The notes beneath the pieces were generated by a model. That model was not told the origin of the DNA. It ran no database searches and was given only the letters and a program-made list of their open reading frames with translations. Positions 16,227 through 24,172 of a DNA stretch of 64,000 bases are shown piece after piece (the first letter of the stretch is position 1; each line of letters starts with the position of its first letter). The DNA comes from Parapedobacter sp037190485 (GTDB lineage: Bacteria; Bacteroidota; Bacteroidia; Sphingobacteriales; Sphingobacteriaceae), in NCBI GenBank assembly GCA_037190485.1, contig JBBCJB010000020.1:248001-312000 (forward strand). The letters are read 5' to 3'. The position numbers were made by a program, and so were the translations under genes.

Positions 16227-17198
16227 ATGCTCAAACTAAGCGAAATACAGCAGCCCATTGCCGCGGAACTGGCAATTTTTGAAGACAAATTCAAGGAGTC
16301 GATGAAAAGTTCGGTTCCGCTACTCGACCGCATCACGCATTACATTGTGAAACGCAAGGGCAAACAAATGCGTCCGATGTTTGTCTTTTTCTCGGCCGGG
16401 TTATGTGGCTTGATAAACGAGCGCACGCATCGGGGAGCTGCATTGGTGGAACTGCTGCACACCGCTACATTGGTGCACGATGACGTGGTAGACAATGCAA
16501 ATGTGAGGAGGGGATTCTTTTCAATCAATGCATTGTGGAAGAATAAAGTGGCTGTTTTGGTCGGAGATTTCCTATTGGCAAAAGGAATGCAGCTGTCCCT
16601 GAACAATGATGATTTTGGCATGCTCAAGATTGTGAGTGACGCCGTACAACAGATCATCGAAGGCGAATTGCTTCAATTGGAGAAAGCACGGAGAATGGAT
16701 ATCGAAGAGTCGATTTATTTCGAGGTCATCCGGCAAAAAACGGCTTCACTGATCGCATCGTGCTGTGCTTGCGGCGCAACCGCTGCAGGTGCTGATGAAG
16801 CAACCGTGGAGCGAATGCGCCTTTTCGGCGAAAAAGTCGGCATCGCCTTCCAAATCAAAGATGATTTGTTTGATTTTGGTATCGATGATGTGGGCAAGCC
16901 ACTTGGCAATGATATCAAAGAAAAAAAACTCACCTTGCCGCTGATCCATGCATTAAAGCAGGTGACTAAGTCAGAGAAGCGATACATCATCAACCTGGTC
17001 AAAAATCATCATGAAGACCAGAAAAAAGTGAATGAAGTAATCACTTTCGTAAAAGCCAACGGCGGTATGGAATATGCCACCTCGCAGATGTTCGCGTACC
17101 AACGGGATGCATTCGAAATCCTTGCGCAATTTCCCAAAAGCGAACATCGGGATGGGTTGGAACAATTGGTAAGGTATACAACTGAACGCAATAAATGA
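16227..17198 (+). CDS. Polyprenyl (all-trans) diphosphate synthase
   Basis: A 323-residue trans-isoprenyl diphosphate synthase. Both Asp-rich motifs that bind Mg-diphosphate are present: D85-D-V-V-D89 and D212-D-L-F-D216, together with the G-K-x-M-R-P segment (about residues 45-50) that binds IPP. It makes a long-chain polyprenyl diphosphate, in this phylum normally the side chain of menaquinone; the exact chain length cannot be read from sequence by eye. It ends one base before the TerC ATG, and TerC in turn overlaps the M28 peptidase gene, so the three form an operon. A promoter-like TATCTTGC lies near 16174. Confidence 0.92.
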   Translation: MLKLSEIQQPIAAELAIFEDKFKESMKSSVPLLDRITHYIVKRKGKQMRPMFVFFSAGLCGLINERTHRGAALVELLHTATLVHDDVVDNANVRRGFFSINALWKNKVAVLVGDFLLAKGMQLSLNNDDFGMLKIVSDAVQQIIEGELLQLEKARRMDIEESIYFEVIRQKTASLIASCCACGATAAGADEATVERMRLFGEKVGIAFQIKDDLFDFGIDDVGKPLGNDIKEKKLTLPLIHALKQVTKSEKRYIINLVKNHHEDQKKVNEVITFVKANGGMEYATSQMFAYQRDAFEILAQFPKSEHRDGLEQLVRYTTERNK

Positions 17199-17199
17199 C

Positions 17200-18264
17200 A
17201 TGAGCAACGAAATTCTATTCTTTGGCGGTTTCCTTCTTTTCATTATCCTGATGCTGGCCATCGATCTGGGCCTTTTCAGCAAAAGCAATAAAGCGGTGAG
17301 CTTTAGGCAAGCGGCCATCATGAGTGCGATATGGGTCAGTTTTGCCTTGGGTTTCTATGTGGTTTTACGGATTTGGGGACACGAATTGCATGATATCCAG
17401 GATTTCGACCACCTGGCGGAAGTGACCAAAAAACACTTGCACAACATTACGTTGATACCTGGCGATTTTGCGGCAAGCCTAGCGTTGTACAACAACAACC
17501 TCGCGCTTGAATACATCACGGGATACGTGGTGGAATATGCTTTATCCGTGGATAATATTTTTGTCATGGTGCTCATCTTTGGGTCTTTCGGAGTACCCGC
17601 ACAATACTACCACAAGGTATTGGTCTGGGGTATCATCGGCGCCATCGTACTCCGTTTCCTGTTCATTTTCTTGGGGGCCGCACTGATTGCCAAATTTGGT
17701 TGGATTTTGTATCTGTTCGGGCTATTCCTGGTGTATACAGGCATCATGATGTTCATCCACCGCAATCAGGAAGAGGAGATAGACCCCCAAAACCACGCGG
17801 TCGTCAAATTCGCCGCTCGGTTTCTTTCGGTATATCCCAATTTCGTCGGCGGCAATTTCTTCCACAAGGAGAATGGGAAAAAATACGTCACCCCCCTGTT
17901 CCTGGTACTCTTGGTCATTGAATTCACGGACCTCATCTTCGCGGTGGATTCCATCCCGGCGATCTTTGCGGTAACCAAAGACCCATACATCGTGTTCTTC
18001 TCAAACATCTTCGCGATTTTGGGCTTGCGCTCGATGTTTTTCCTGTTGGTCAATGTCATCCACAAATTCCATTACCTGAAGACCGGGCTGTCGTTCCTGT
18101 TGGTATTCATCGGTGCGAAAATGCTGTTGCACCATTGGTTGAGCGAATGGGGATTCACGACTTCCCATTCGTTGATTGTGATCGTCTCCATCTTAGCGAT
18201 CAGCGTGGTTGCTTCATTGCTATTTCCGAAGCAAGAAACCGCCGGTACACCAGAGAATCGATGA
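17200..18264 (+). CDS. TerC family integral membrane protein
   Basis: A 354-residue polytopic protein with around nine transmembrane helices. It carries the two TerC hallmarks: S-V-D-N-I-F-V near residue 122 and F-A-V-D-S-I-P-A-I near residue 248, with Asp residues inside membrane helices. Recent work links the family to metal (Mn) export or to metallation of secreted proteins; older names come from tellurite resistance. It starts immediately after the polyprenyl synthase stop and its TGA overlaps the ATG of the M28 peptidase (ATGA), which suggests coupling to a secreted zinc peptidase. Confidence 0.92.
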   Translation: MSNEILFFGGFLLFIILMLAIDLGLFSKSNKAVSFRQAAIMSAIWVSFALGFYVVLRIWGHELHDIQDFDHLAEVTKKHLHNITLIPGDFAASLALYNNNLALEYITGYVVEYALSVDNIFVMVLIFGSFGVPAQYYHKVLVWGIIGAIVLRFLFIFLGAALIAKFGWILYLFGLFLVYTGIMMFIHRNQEEEIDPQNHAVVKFAARFLSVYPNFVGGNFFHKENGKKYVTPLFLVLLVIEFTDLIFAVDSIPAIFAVTKDPYIVFFSNIFAILGLRSMFFLLVNVIHKFHYLKTGLSFLLVFIGAKMLLHHWLSEWGFTTSHSLIVIVSILAISVVASLLFPKQETAGTPENR

Positions 18265-19724
18265 AAAGCGTATTTGCCTTTTCCGTATGCGTATGCTTAT
18301 GGGCCGGATCCACGGGCCTGGCCCAAGACAAACGCGACTTGGAAAAGGCTTTTCGACAAATCGACGGGGAGGTATTGAATCGCTCGGAGGCCTACGGCCG
18401 TTTGGGTGAATGCATCGATCGGATTGGCCATCGGCTCACGGGTTCGGCCAACGGCCAGCAAGCTGAACAATATGCTTTCGATCTTTTAAGGTCGTATGGT
18501 TTTGCCGATGTGACCTTCCAGCCGTTCTCCATCAACGGCTGGGCTCGTGAATCCCTTCAATTGCAAGTGGGTGCCGACAACCAAAGGTTGGCTATACGGG
18601 CGGTAGCCTTAGCCAGTACGCCGAAAGCAGCTCATGCATCAGGCGAGTTGGTCGATATGGGCAACGGCCTGGAAAGCGACTACGCGACAAACCCGGCCAA
18701 GGCCAATGGGAAAATCGTGCTGGCCTCGCTGAATCTGTTGCCGGATGCACCAGCGGGCACGGTAAACCTGCACCGCTCCGCGAAAGCCGCTTTGGCCATC
18801 AAATACGGCGCGAAAGCCCTCATCTTATTCAATAGCGTCGCGGGAGGCACCCTGCTCACCGGCACTGCATCCGTAACCGGCGAACTGCTACCCATTCCGG
18901 CACTGTGCGTAGGCTTGGAAGACGGCTGGCGCTTGAAAGAACGAATAGCCGGTGGTGCACTACAAGCCGACATCCAAATGAAAAACAAAACCGGAAAAAT
19001 GATGGCCCGGAATATCATCGCCCGGATCGCGGGAAGCGAGCTGCCCGATGAAAAAATAGTGGTGGGTGGTCACCTCGATAGCTGGGATCTGTCGCCGGGT
19101 GCGGTAGACAACGGCCTCGGTGCCTTTGCGGTGCTCGACATGGCCCGAACCTTCCACGCGTTGGGTATCAGACCCAAACGCACAATCGAATTCGTACTGT
19201 TCATGGGCGAAGAACAAGGATTGCTAGGCTCGAAAGCCTACGTGCGACGCGCACTGCACGATGGTACCGTCGACCAAATCCGGTTCATGTTGAATTTCGA
19301 CATGACGAACGACCCGAAAAGCTACTACGCCAGCATCGAAGGCGCCAAGGAGTTGTTCGAAGAAATCGGCCGGGCAGTTTCGGTCATCGACACCTCATTC
19401 AATAAGCGTTTTTCGGCTCGGGTAGGACTCCACAGCGACCACCAGCCTTTCATGTTGCAGGGTATACCGATCGGTGGCGCCACCGACGGCACCTTGAGCC
19501 GGGATGCCCTCGATTGCTACCATGCCGATTGCGATGTGTTCGAGTTGGTCAATGAAACCGAAATGAAAAACACCGTCCGATTCGGCGCGATGTTGGCCTA
19601 CGGCCTGGCTGATGCCCCCCGCATACCGGTACACCGCCTATCGGACGATGAAGTACGCCAAATGATGATTACCAGCAACCTCGAGGAGGCGCTGCGCATC
19701 GGTGGCCACTGGCGATGGGATTAA
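18261..19724 (+). CDS. Secreted M28 family zinc aminopeptidase
   Basis: I placed the start at ATG 18261, which overlaps the TerC stop codon (ATGA) and gives a signal peptide ending near G-L-A-Q. The 487-residue product has a PA insert in the middle and an M28 catalytic domain with zinc ligands H271-x-D273, D283, E317/E318 in G-E-E-Q-G, D347 and a late His in C-Y-H-A-D. It should be a periplasmic or surface aminopeptidase that removes N-terminal residues from peptides. Longer in-frame starts would lie inside TerC and lack a signal peptide. Coupling to a putative metal transporter is worth noting because the enzyme needs two zinc ions. Confidence 0.9.
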   Translation: MKSVFAFSVCVCLWAGSTGLAQDKRDLEKAFRQIDGEVLNRSEAYGRLGECIDRIGHRLTGSANGQQAEQYAFDLLRSYGFADVTFQPFSINGWARESLQLQVGADNQRLAIRAVALASTPKAAHASGELVDMGNGLESDYATNPAKANGKIVLASLNLLPDAPAGTVNLHRSAKAALAIKYGAKALILFNSVAGGTLLTGTASVTGELLPIPALCVGLEDGWRLKERIAGGALQADIQMKNKTGKMMARNIIARIAGSELPDEKIVVGGHLDSWDLSPGAVDNGLGAFAVLDMARTFHALGIRPKRTIEFVLFMGEEQGLLGSKAYVRRALHDGTVDQIRFMLNFDMTNDPKSYYASIEGAKELFEEIGRAVSVIDTSFNKRFSARVGLHSDHQPFMLQGIPIGGATDGTLSRDALDCYHADCDVFELVNETEMKNTVRFGAMLAYGLADAPRIPVHRLSDDEVRQMMITSNLEEALRIGGHWRWD

Positions 19725-19730
19725 CCCCAG

Positions 19731-20015
19731 TTAGAAGAGAACATCGCCTATTTCAGAATACCGTTGGAATACGCTTTTGGCGTAAGGGCACAACGGCATG
19801 ATTTTGAGGCCATTTTCGCGTGCAAATCCGACTGCGGCCATGACTAACCGCTTCCCTATCCCCTGCCCCGAAAAATCCGCGCCCACTTCGGTATGATCGA
19901 TGATGAATTTCTGCTCGCCGGCCCAAGTATACGTCATCAAGCCTGCCTCCCGATCATCGACCAATGCGCTGAATTGCCCTTTCTTCCCGTTGTCGTCTCG
20001 TTGTATTGCTATCAT
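19731..20015 (-). CDS. Small GNAT family N-acetyltransferase
   Basis: A 94-residue protein of the short GNAT type (YjdJ/NATD1-like). The acetyl-CoA loop reads G-Q-G-I-G-K-R-L near residue 52, followed by A-x-x-x-A-R-E-N-G and a L-C-P-Y-A end typical of this subgroup. The acceptor substrate is unknown. I chose the ATG at 20013-20015 because it lies 11 bases after the stop of the prolyl oligopeptidase gene on the same strand; both are then co-transcribed. It converges with the M28 peptidase gene, with only 6 bp between stop codons. Confidence 0.88.
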   Translation of the reverse strand: MIAIQRDDNGKKGQFSALVDDREAGLMTYTWAGEQKFIIDHTEVGADFSGQGIGKRLVMAAVGFARENGLKIMPLCPYAKSVFQRYSEIGDVLF

Positions 20016-20026
20016 TGTTGCCTCCG

Positions 20027-22174
20027 TTATTGTCCAGTAGTGTAAACAGTTGCCGTTTGCTGGAGCAGGAATGCCCATTTATCCGCTTGCTCGGCAATAA
20101 CCATTGCCGTGGGTTTGCCCGCTCCATGCCCCGCCTTGGTCTCTATGCGAATCAGTACCGGATTCTCGCCCCGATGGAATTCCTGCAACCGTGCCGCGAA
20201 CTTGAAGGAATGTGCGGGTACAACACGGTCATCATGATCGGCCGTGGTGACCATGGTCGCGGGGTAGGTCGCACCCTGCTTCAACGCGTGATAAGGCGAA
20301 TAGGCATGGAGGTACTTGAACATTTCTTCGTTCTCATCGGCCGTACCGTAATCGAATGCCCATCCGGCACCGGCTGTAAATTTATGGTATCGCAGCATGT
20401 CCAACACGCCGACGGCCGGAAACGCCACCTTGAACAGCTCGGGGCGTTGCGTCATGGCCGCGCCCACCAGCAGCCCGCCGTTGGATCCACCGGCGATACC
20501 CAGCTTAGCAGACGATGTATAGCCTTCGGCGATCAGGTATTCGGCCGCGGCGATGAAGTCATCGAATACGTTCTGCTTTTGCAATTTGGTACCCGCCAGG
20601 TGCCATTTCTCGCCATACTCCCCGCCTCCTCGCAGGTTGGCCACGGCAAATACGCCGCCTTGTTCCAATAGGACGATATTCGATGTACTGAATGAAGGCG
20701 TAAGGCTAACGTTGAAACCTCCATAACCGTAAAGCAAGGTTGGATTACTGCCGTCAAGTTCCAACCCCTTTTTGTGGGTGATGATCATCGGTACTTTCGT
20801 GCCGTCCTTTGACGCATAGAACACCTGTTTCGATTCATAGCTCGTGGGGTCGAAATCCACGCCTGAAGCCTTGTACAAGGTGGATTGACCCGACCCGATA
20901 TCATACTTGAAAATAGTAGGCGGATAAACATAAGACGTAAAGGAATAGTATAGGGCCGTGTCGGCCTCCTTGGCGCTGAAACCACCGGCAGATCCGACAT
21001 CGGGCAATTCAATGGAGCGTTCCAACTGACCTTGACGGTCGTATTGTTGCACCAACGACGTGGCGTCCTTGAGATAATTGGCGAATAGCTTGCCTCCACC
21101 CGTCGCGATGTTCAACACATTGTCGGTTTCGGGAATCAGATCTGCCCAATTGGCCGGGGCGGGGTTGCTTGCGTCAACGATAACGACCTTACCATTTGGC
21201 GCATTCAGGGTAGTGTAAATGAACAATTTCGTTCCGTCATTGTCGACAACGCTGTGATCTTTCTCGAAATCACTGACCACCGCGACGATGTCGCCGCCGG
21301 GTGTAGCCAAGTCTTGGATATACAATTCGCCGCCGCTGGTCGTATTGGCCGCCGAGATGACCAGGAAACGCTCGTCTTCTGTCAAGTGCCCACCGATGTA
21401 ACGCCGCGGTGTCTTCGCCCCGCCGAAAATCAGCTTATCGCTGCCCTGTGGGGTATTGAGTTGGTGGAAAAACAACTTGTGCTGGTCGGTGATGCCAGAC
21501 AGCGCACTGCCGGCGTCAGGCTTGTCATAGCTGCTGTAATAGAATCCTTCATTTCCCCGCCAAGCCAAACCACTGAACTTCACATCCACCAAGGTGTCGC
21601 CCACGACCGATTTGTCTTCGGCCCGTATCACCACCACCTTACGCCAATCGGAACCGCCTTCTGAAAGCTGGTAAGCCACCAAACTACCGTCCTTGCTGAA
21701 TGCGACACCAGCCAACGACGTGGTTCCATCTTCAGAAAACGTGTTGGGATCCAAGAAAATCTCCGCCGCGCCCTCATCCCCTTGCTGGCGATACAGCACG
21801 GATTGGTTCTGAAGACCATCATTCTTATAGAAATAGGTGTATTTCCCTTCCTTGAACGGCGCGGAAAACTTCTCGTAATTCCACAACTTTTCCAGCCGTT
21901 TGTAGATGGCGTCACGGAAAGGGATTTGCTTGAGGTAATTATCGGTTACCTTGTTTTGCTCGGCCACCCAGGCTTTGGTATCGTCAGCGGTATCATCTTC
22001 GAGCCAACGATAAGGGTCGGCCACTTCCGTTCCGAAATGGCTTTCGACGACGTCACCCCGTTTGGTATTGGGATACGGCAGCAGGGCGATTTCCGCCGCA
22101 GGCTTGATTTCTCTTTGATTTTGACAGGCCATAGTCAGCATCGTCAGTACGGTAATTTTCAGTTTTTTATTCAT
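20027..22174 (-). CDS. Prolyl oligopeptidase (S9A), predicted lipoprotein
   Basis: From ATG at 22172-22174 the product has 715 residues. The first 20 residues form a lipoprotein signal (L-T-M-A-C, Cys17), then comes the seven-bladed propeller and a C-terminal alpha/beta hydrolase domain. The catalytic Ser is S564 in A-G-G-S-N-G-G-L; the Asp lies in D-H-D-D-R-V-V-P and the His in K-A-G-H-G. It cleaves short peptides after proline, here in the periplasm or at the outer membrane. Between it and the divergent LpxH-like gene is a 150-bp region with a 6-bp inverted repeat (CGCGGT at 22190-22195 and ACCGCG at 22205-22210). Confidence 0.93.
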   Translation of the reverse strand: MNKKLKITVLTMLTMACQNQREIKPAAEIALLPYPNTKRGDVVESHFGTEVADPYRWLEDDTADDTKAWVAEQNKVTDNYLKQIPFRDAIYKRLEKLWNYEKFSAPFKEGKYTYFYKNDGLQNQSVLYRQQGDEGAAEIFLDPNTFSEDGTTSLAGVAFSKDGSLVAYQLSEGGSDWRKVVVIRAEDKSVVGDTLVDVKFSGLAWRGNEGFYYSSYDKPDAGSALSGITDQHKLFFHQLNTPQGSDKLIFGGAKTPRRYIGGHLTEDERFLVISAANTTSGGELYIQDLATPGGDIVAVVSDFEKDHSVVDNDGTKLFIYTTLNAPNGKVVIVDASNPAPANWADLIPETDNVLNIATGGGKLFANYLKDATSLVQQYDRQGQLERSIELPDVGSAGGFSAKEADTALYYSFTSYVYPPTIFKYDIGSGQSTLYKASGVDFDPTSYESKQVFYASKDGTKVPMIITHKKGLELDGSNPTLLYGYGGFNVSLTPSFSTSNIVLLEQGGVFAVANLRGGGEYGEKWHLAGTKLQKQNVFDDFIAAAEYLIAEGYTSSAKLGIAGGSNGGLLVGAAMTQRPELFKVAFPAVGVLDMLRYHKFTAGAGWAFDYGTADENEEMFKYLHAYSPYHALKQGATYPATMVTTADHDDRVVPAHSFKFAARLQEFHRGENPVLIRIETKAGHGAGKPTAMVIAEQADKWAFLLQQTATVYTTGQ

Positions 22175-22311
22175 GTTGCAAAGCTTTTTCGCGGTGGGGT
22201 TCCTACCGCGACAAAGCAAAACTAACAAGAATTTCCTATTTTTCGCTCACGGACGACAAATCGATCCGCTCCCTTTAGCAACATGACCATTGCACATAAA
22301 GGAAAATTAGC

Positions 22312-22319
22312 TAAGTTTG
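22312..22319 (+). promoter_or_regulatory. TAnnTTTG element 6 bases before a start codon
   Basis: TAAGTTTG at 22312-22319 ends six bases before the ATG at 22326. With the usual spacing of this promoter class, transcription would begin at or within a base or two of the start codon, so the mRNA may be leaderless. Confidence 0.45.
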
Positions 22320-22325
22320 GACGCC

Positions 22326-23075
22326 ATGGCGCTACGCGACAAGATTTATTTCGCTTCCGACTTCCATTTGGGGGCTCACCCGCGAACGCAATCACCCGAA
22401 CGCGAGCGGCGCATCGTACGGTGGCTGGATCGGATCAAAGACGATGCGAAAGAGCTCTTCCTGATGGGCGATATCTTTGACTTCTGGTTCGAATACCGGA
22501 CCGTCGTGCCCAAAGGGTATGTCCGTTTCCTCGGAAAGCTAGCCGAACTGGCCGATTTGGGCGTTAAGATCACGCTGTTCAAGGGCAACCACGACATGTG
22601 GATGTTCGGTTACCTCAAAGAGCAACTGGGCGCCTCGATCGTCGACGACGAGTTGGTTTTGGAGCGGGATGGGAAAACATTCTATTTGCACCATGGCGAC
22701 GGGCTGGGGCCCGGCGATAGGAAATACAAATTCCTGAAACGGATTTTCCGCAGCGGGCTGTGCCAATGGCTGTTCGCCAGGCTACATCCGAACCTGGGCA
22801 TCGGCATCGCGCAACGCTGGTCGGCCCATAGCCGCCTCGCATCGGGCGGACAGGAAACCTTTTTCGGGGAAGACAACGAGTGGCTCGCCGTGTATGCGAA
22901 GGAAGTACTCAAACAACGCCACATCGATTATTTCGTTTTCGGTCACCGCCACCTTCCGCTCGACATCGGCTTGCCGGACAACAGCCGATACATCAACCTG
23001 GGCGAATGGATAAATTACAATACCTACGCCGTTTTCGATGGCCGGAATCTGACGTTGGAGAAATGGGAAGGTTAA
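22326..23075 (+). CDS. LpxH-like UDP-2,3-diacylglucosamine diphosphatase
   Basis: A 249-residue metallophosphoesterase, close to the length of LpxH (about 240). Motifs in order: A-S-D-F-H-L-G (near residue 10), M-G-D-I-F-D-F-W (near 48), K-G-N-H-D-M-W (near 82), H-H-G-D-G-L-G-P-G-D (near 122) and F-G-H-R-H-L-P (near 207). The G-D-x-F-D-F-W and G-N-H-D-x-W features fit LpxH better than the paralogue at 7887. It would hydrolyse UDP-2,3-diacylglucosamine in lipid A synthesis at the inner membrane. ATG 22326 is preferred over the in-frame TTG at 22317, which lies within the promoter element. It is followed 6 bp later by the Crp-like gene. Confidence 0.87.
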   Translation: MALRDKIYFASDFHLGAHPRTQSPERERRIVRWLDRIKDDAKELFLMGDIFDFWFEYRTVVPKGYVRFLGKLAELADLGVKITLFKGNHDMWMFGYLKEQLGASIVDDELVLERDGKTFYLHHGDGLGPGDRKYKFLKRIFRSGLCQWLFARLHPNLGIGIAQRWSAHSRLASGGQETFFGEDNEWLAVYAKEVLKQRHIDYFVFGHRHLPLDIGLPDNSRYINLGEWINYNTYAVFDGRNLTLEKWEG

Positions 23076-23081
23076 GGGGCC

Positions 23082-23645
23082 ATGGAAATCCGTGATATCA
23101 TATCGGGCGTGGCACCGCTTCCCGCAGGTGCAATGGACGACATCGTATCGCTTGTCCAGCCCGTCGCCTTCGCTAAGGGGCGCTTGGTATTCCGCGCCAA
23201 CAAACTGGAACAAAGCGTCTATTTCATGGCAAAGGGAATCGCACGCGTCTATTACTTCCACGGAACGACCGACGTGACGCTTTGCTTCGTCACGGAGGGC
23301 GAGGCACTCCTATCGCTGACAAGTTACATCCAACATCAACCAGGCTATGAAAACATCGAACTACTCGAGTCGAGCATGTTATTCAGGTTAAAGACAACCG
23401 ACCTTCATCGCCTTTATGCTGCGGATATCCATATTGCCAATTGGGGAAGGAAGTTGGCCGAACAAGAGCTATTAAAAACCGAAGGACGATTGATATCCAA
23501 GCAGTTCAAAACCGCAAGCGAACGCTACAAAGAGTTGATCCAGATGCGCCCGGATCTGTTGCATCGCGTGCAACTCGGATACATCGCCTCCTACCTAGGG
23601 ATCAGCCAAGTCACACTAAGTCGTATCCGCGCGGACATCCGTTGA
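23082..23645 (+). CDS. Crp/Fnr family transcription regulator
   Basis: A 187-residue protein with an N-terminal cyclic-nucleotide-binding beta-roll (A-K-G-I-A-R-V-Y-Y, about residues 50-60) and a short C-terminal helix-turn-helix ending I-A-S-Y-L-G-I-S-Q-V-T-L-S-R-I-R. This short Bacteroidota subtype usually lacks the residues that contact cAMP, and often regulates an adjacent transporter or oxidoreductase. Here the next gene is an SMR exporter, with a perfect 12-bp palindrome in the gap between them. It follows the LpxH-like gene by 6 bp and may be co-transcribed with it. Confidence 0.9.
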   Translation: MEIRDIISGVAPLPAGAMDDIVSLVQPVAFAKGRLVFRANKLEQSVYFMAKGIARVYYFHGTTDVTLCFVTEGEALLSLTSYIQHQPGYENIELLESSMLFRLKTTDLHRLYAADIHIANWGRKLAEQELLKTEGRLISKQFKTASERYKELIQMRPDLLHRVQLGYIASYLGISQVTLSRIRADIR

Positions 23646-23677
23646 CTTTTTTATCAAATGTTAAAAAAAACAGGGCA

Positions 23678-23689
23678 ATCGGTACCGAT
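23678..23689 (+). promoter_or_regulatory. 12-bp perfect palindrome upstream of the SMR exporter
   Basis: ATCGGTACCGAT is a perfect palindrome between the Crp-like regulator gene and the exporter gene. It touches a promoter-like sequence (ATATTTGC, 23688-23695). Its position fits an operator for a dimeric regulator acting on the exporter; the adjacent Crp-like protein is the obvious candidate, which is an inference. Confidence 0.45.
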
Positions 23690-23724
23690 ATTTGCTCTAA
23701 AATAAAGCAACTATAGATTCGGAT

Positions 23725-24054
23725 ATGAATTGGATTATTTTAGTTATCGCTGGATTGTTTGAAGTAGGCTTTACGGCGAGCTTGGGAAAAGCCAAGGAAA
23801 CCAGCGGCATTGAATCGTATTGGTGGTACGGCAGCTTCGCACTTTGCCTCGCGATCAGCATGACGTTGTTGGTCAAAGCCACTCAAAGCTTACCACTCGG
23901 TACGGCTTACGCCGTTTGGACCGGCATAGGGGCCGTCGGAACAGTGTTGGTAGGGATTGTCTTCTTCAAGGAACCCGCCACCCTATGGAGGTTGGTTTTC
24001 ATCACCACGCTCATCGGGTCAATCATCGGCCTGAAGGTTGTATCAACGCATTAA
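23725..24054 (+). CDS. Small multidrug resistance (SMR) exporter, SugE/Gdx-like
   Basis: A 109-residue inner-membrane protein with four hydrophobic helices, the standard SMR size. The proton/substrate Glu is in A-G-L-F-E-V-G-F near residue 13, and the T-A-Y-A-V-W-T-G-I-G-A-V-G-T segment near residues 57-70 is the SMR signature. The G-L-F-E-V start and S-L-P-L-G-T-A-Y-A sequence resemble the SugE/Gdx branch, whose members export guanidinium or quaternary ammonium compounds. It stands alone and functions as a dimer; homodimer formation would fit. No guanidine riboswitch is visible in the 79-bp gap upstream. Confidence 0.9.
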   Translation: MNWIILVIAGLFEVGFTASLGKAKETSGIESYWWYGSFALCLAISMTLLVKATQSLPLGTAYAVWTGIGAVGTVLVGIVFFKEPATLWRLVFITTLIGSIIGLKVVSTH

Positions 24055-24109
24055 AACCGTACGGGCAAAGTACCGTCCGATTTTCGACCCGTGAAACCAC
24101 AAAAAAACG

Positions 24110-24117
24110 TACTTTTG
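24110..24117 (+). promoter_or_regulatory. Promoter -7 element of prfA
   Basis: TACTTTTG at 24110-24117 matches TAnnTTTG, in the 118-bp gap upstream of prfA. The leader would be about 50 nt. Confidence 0.45.
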
Positions 24118-24172
24118 TACGCTTTATGCCATCGCACGAAAGCCTGGCATCCAGCAACAACAAACGTGACGT

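Noticed and set aside
23646..23724. Guanidine riboswitch upstream of the SugE/Gdx-like exporter
   Set aside because: The 79-bp gap is too short and AT-rich, with none of the conserved guanidine-riboswitch segments; the palindrome explains the visible structure better.
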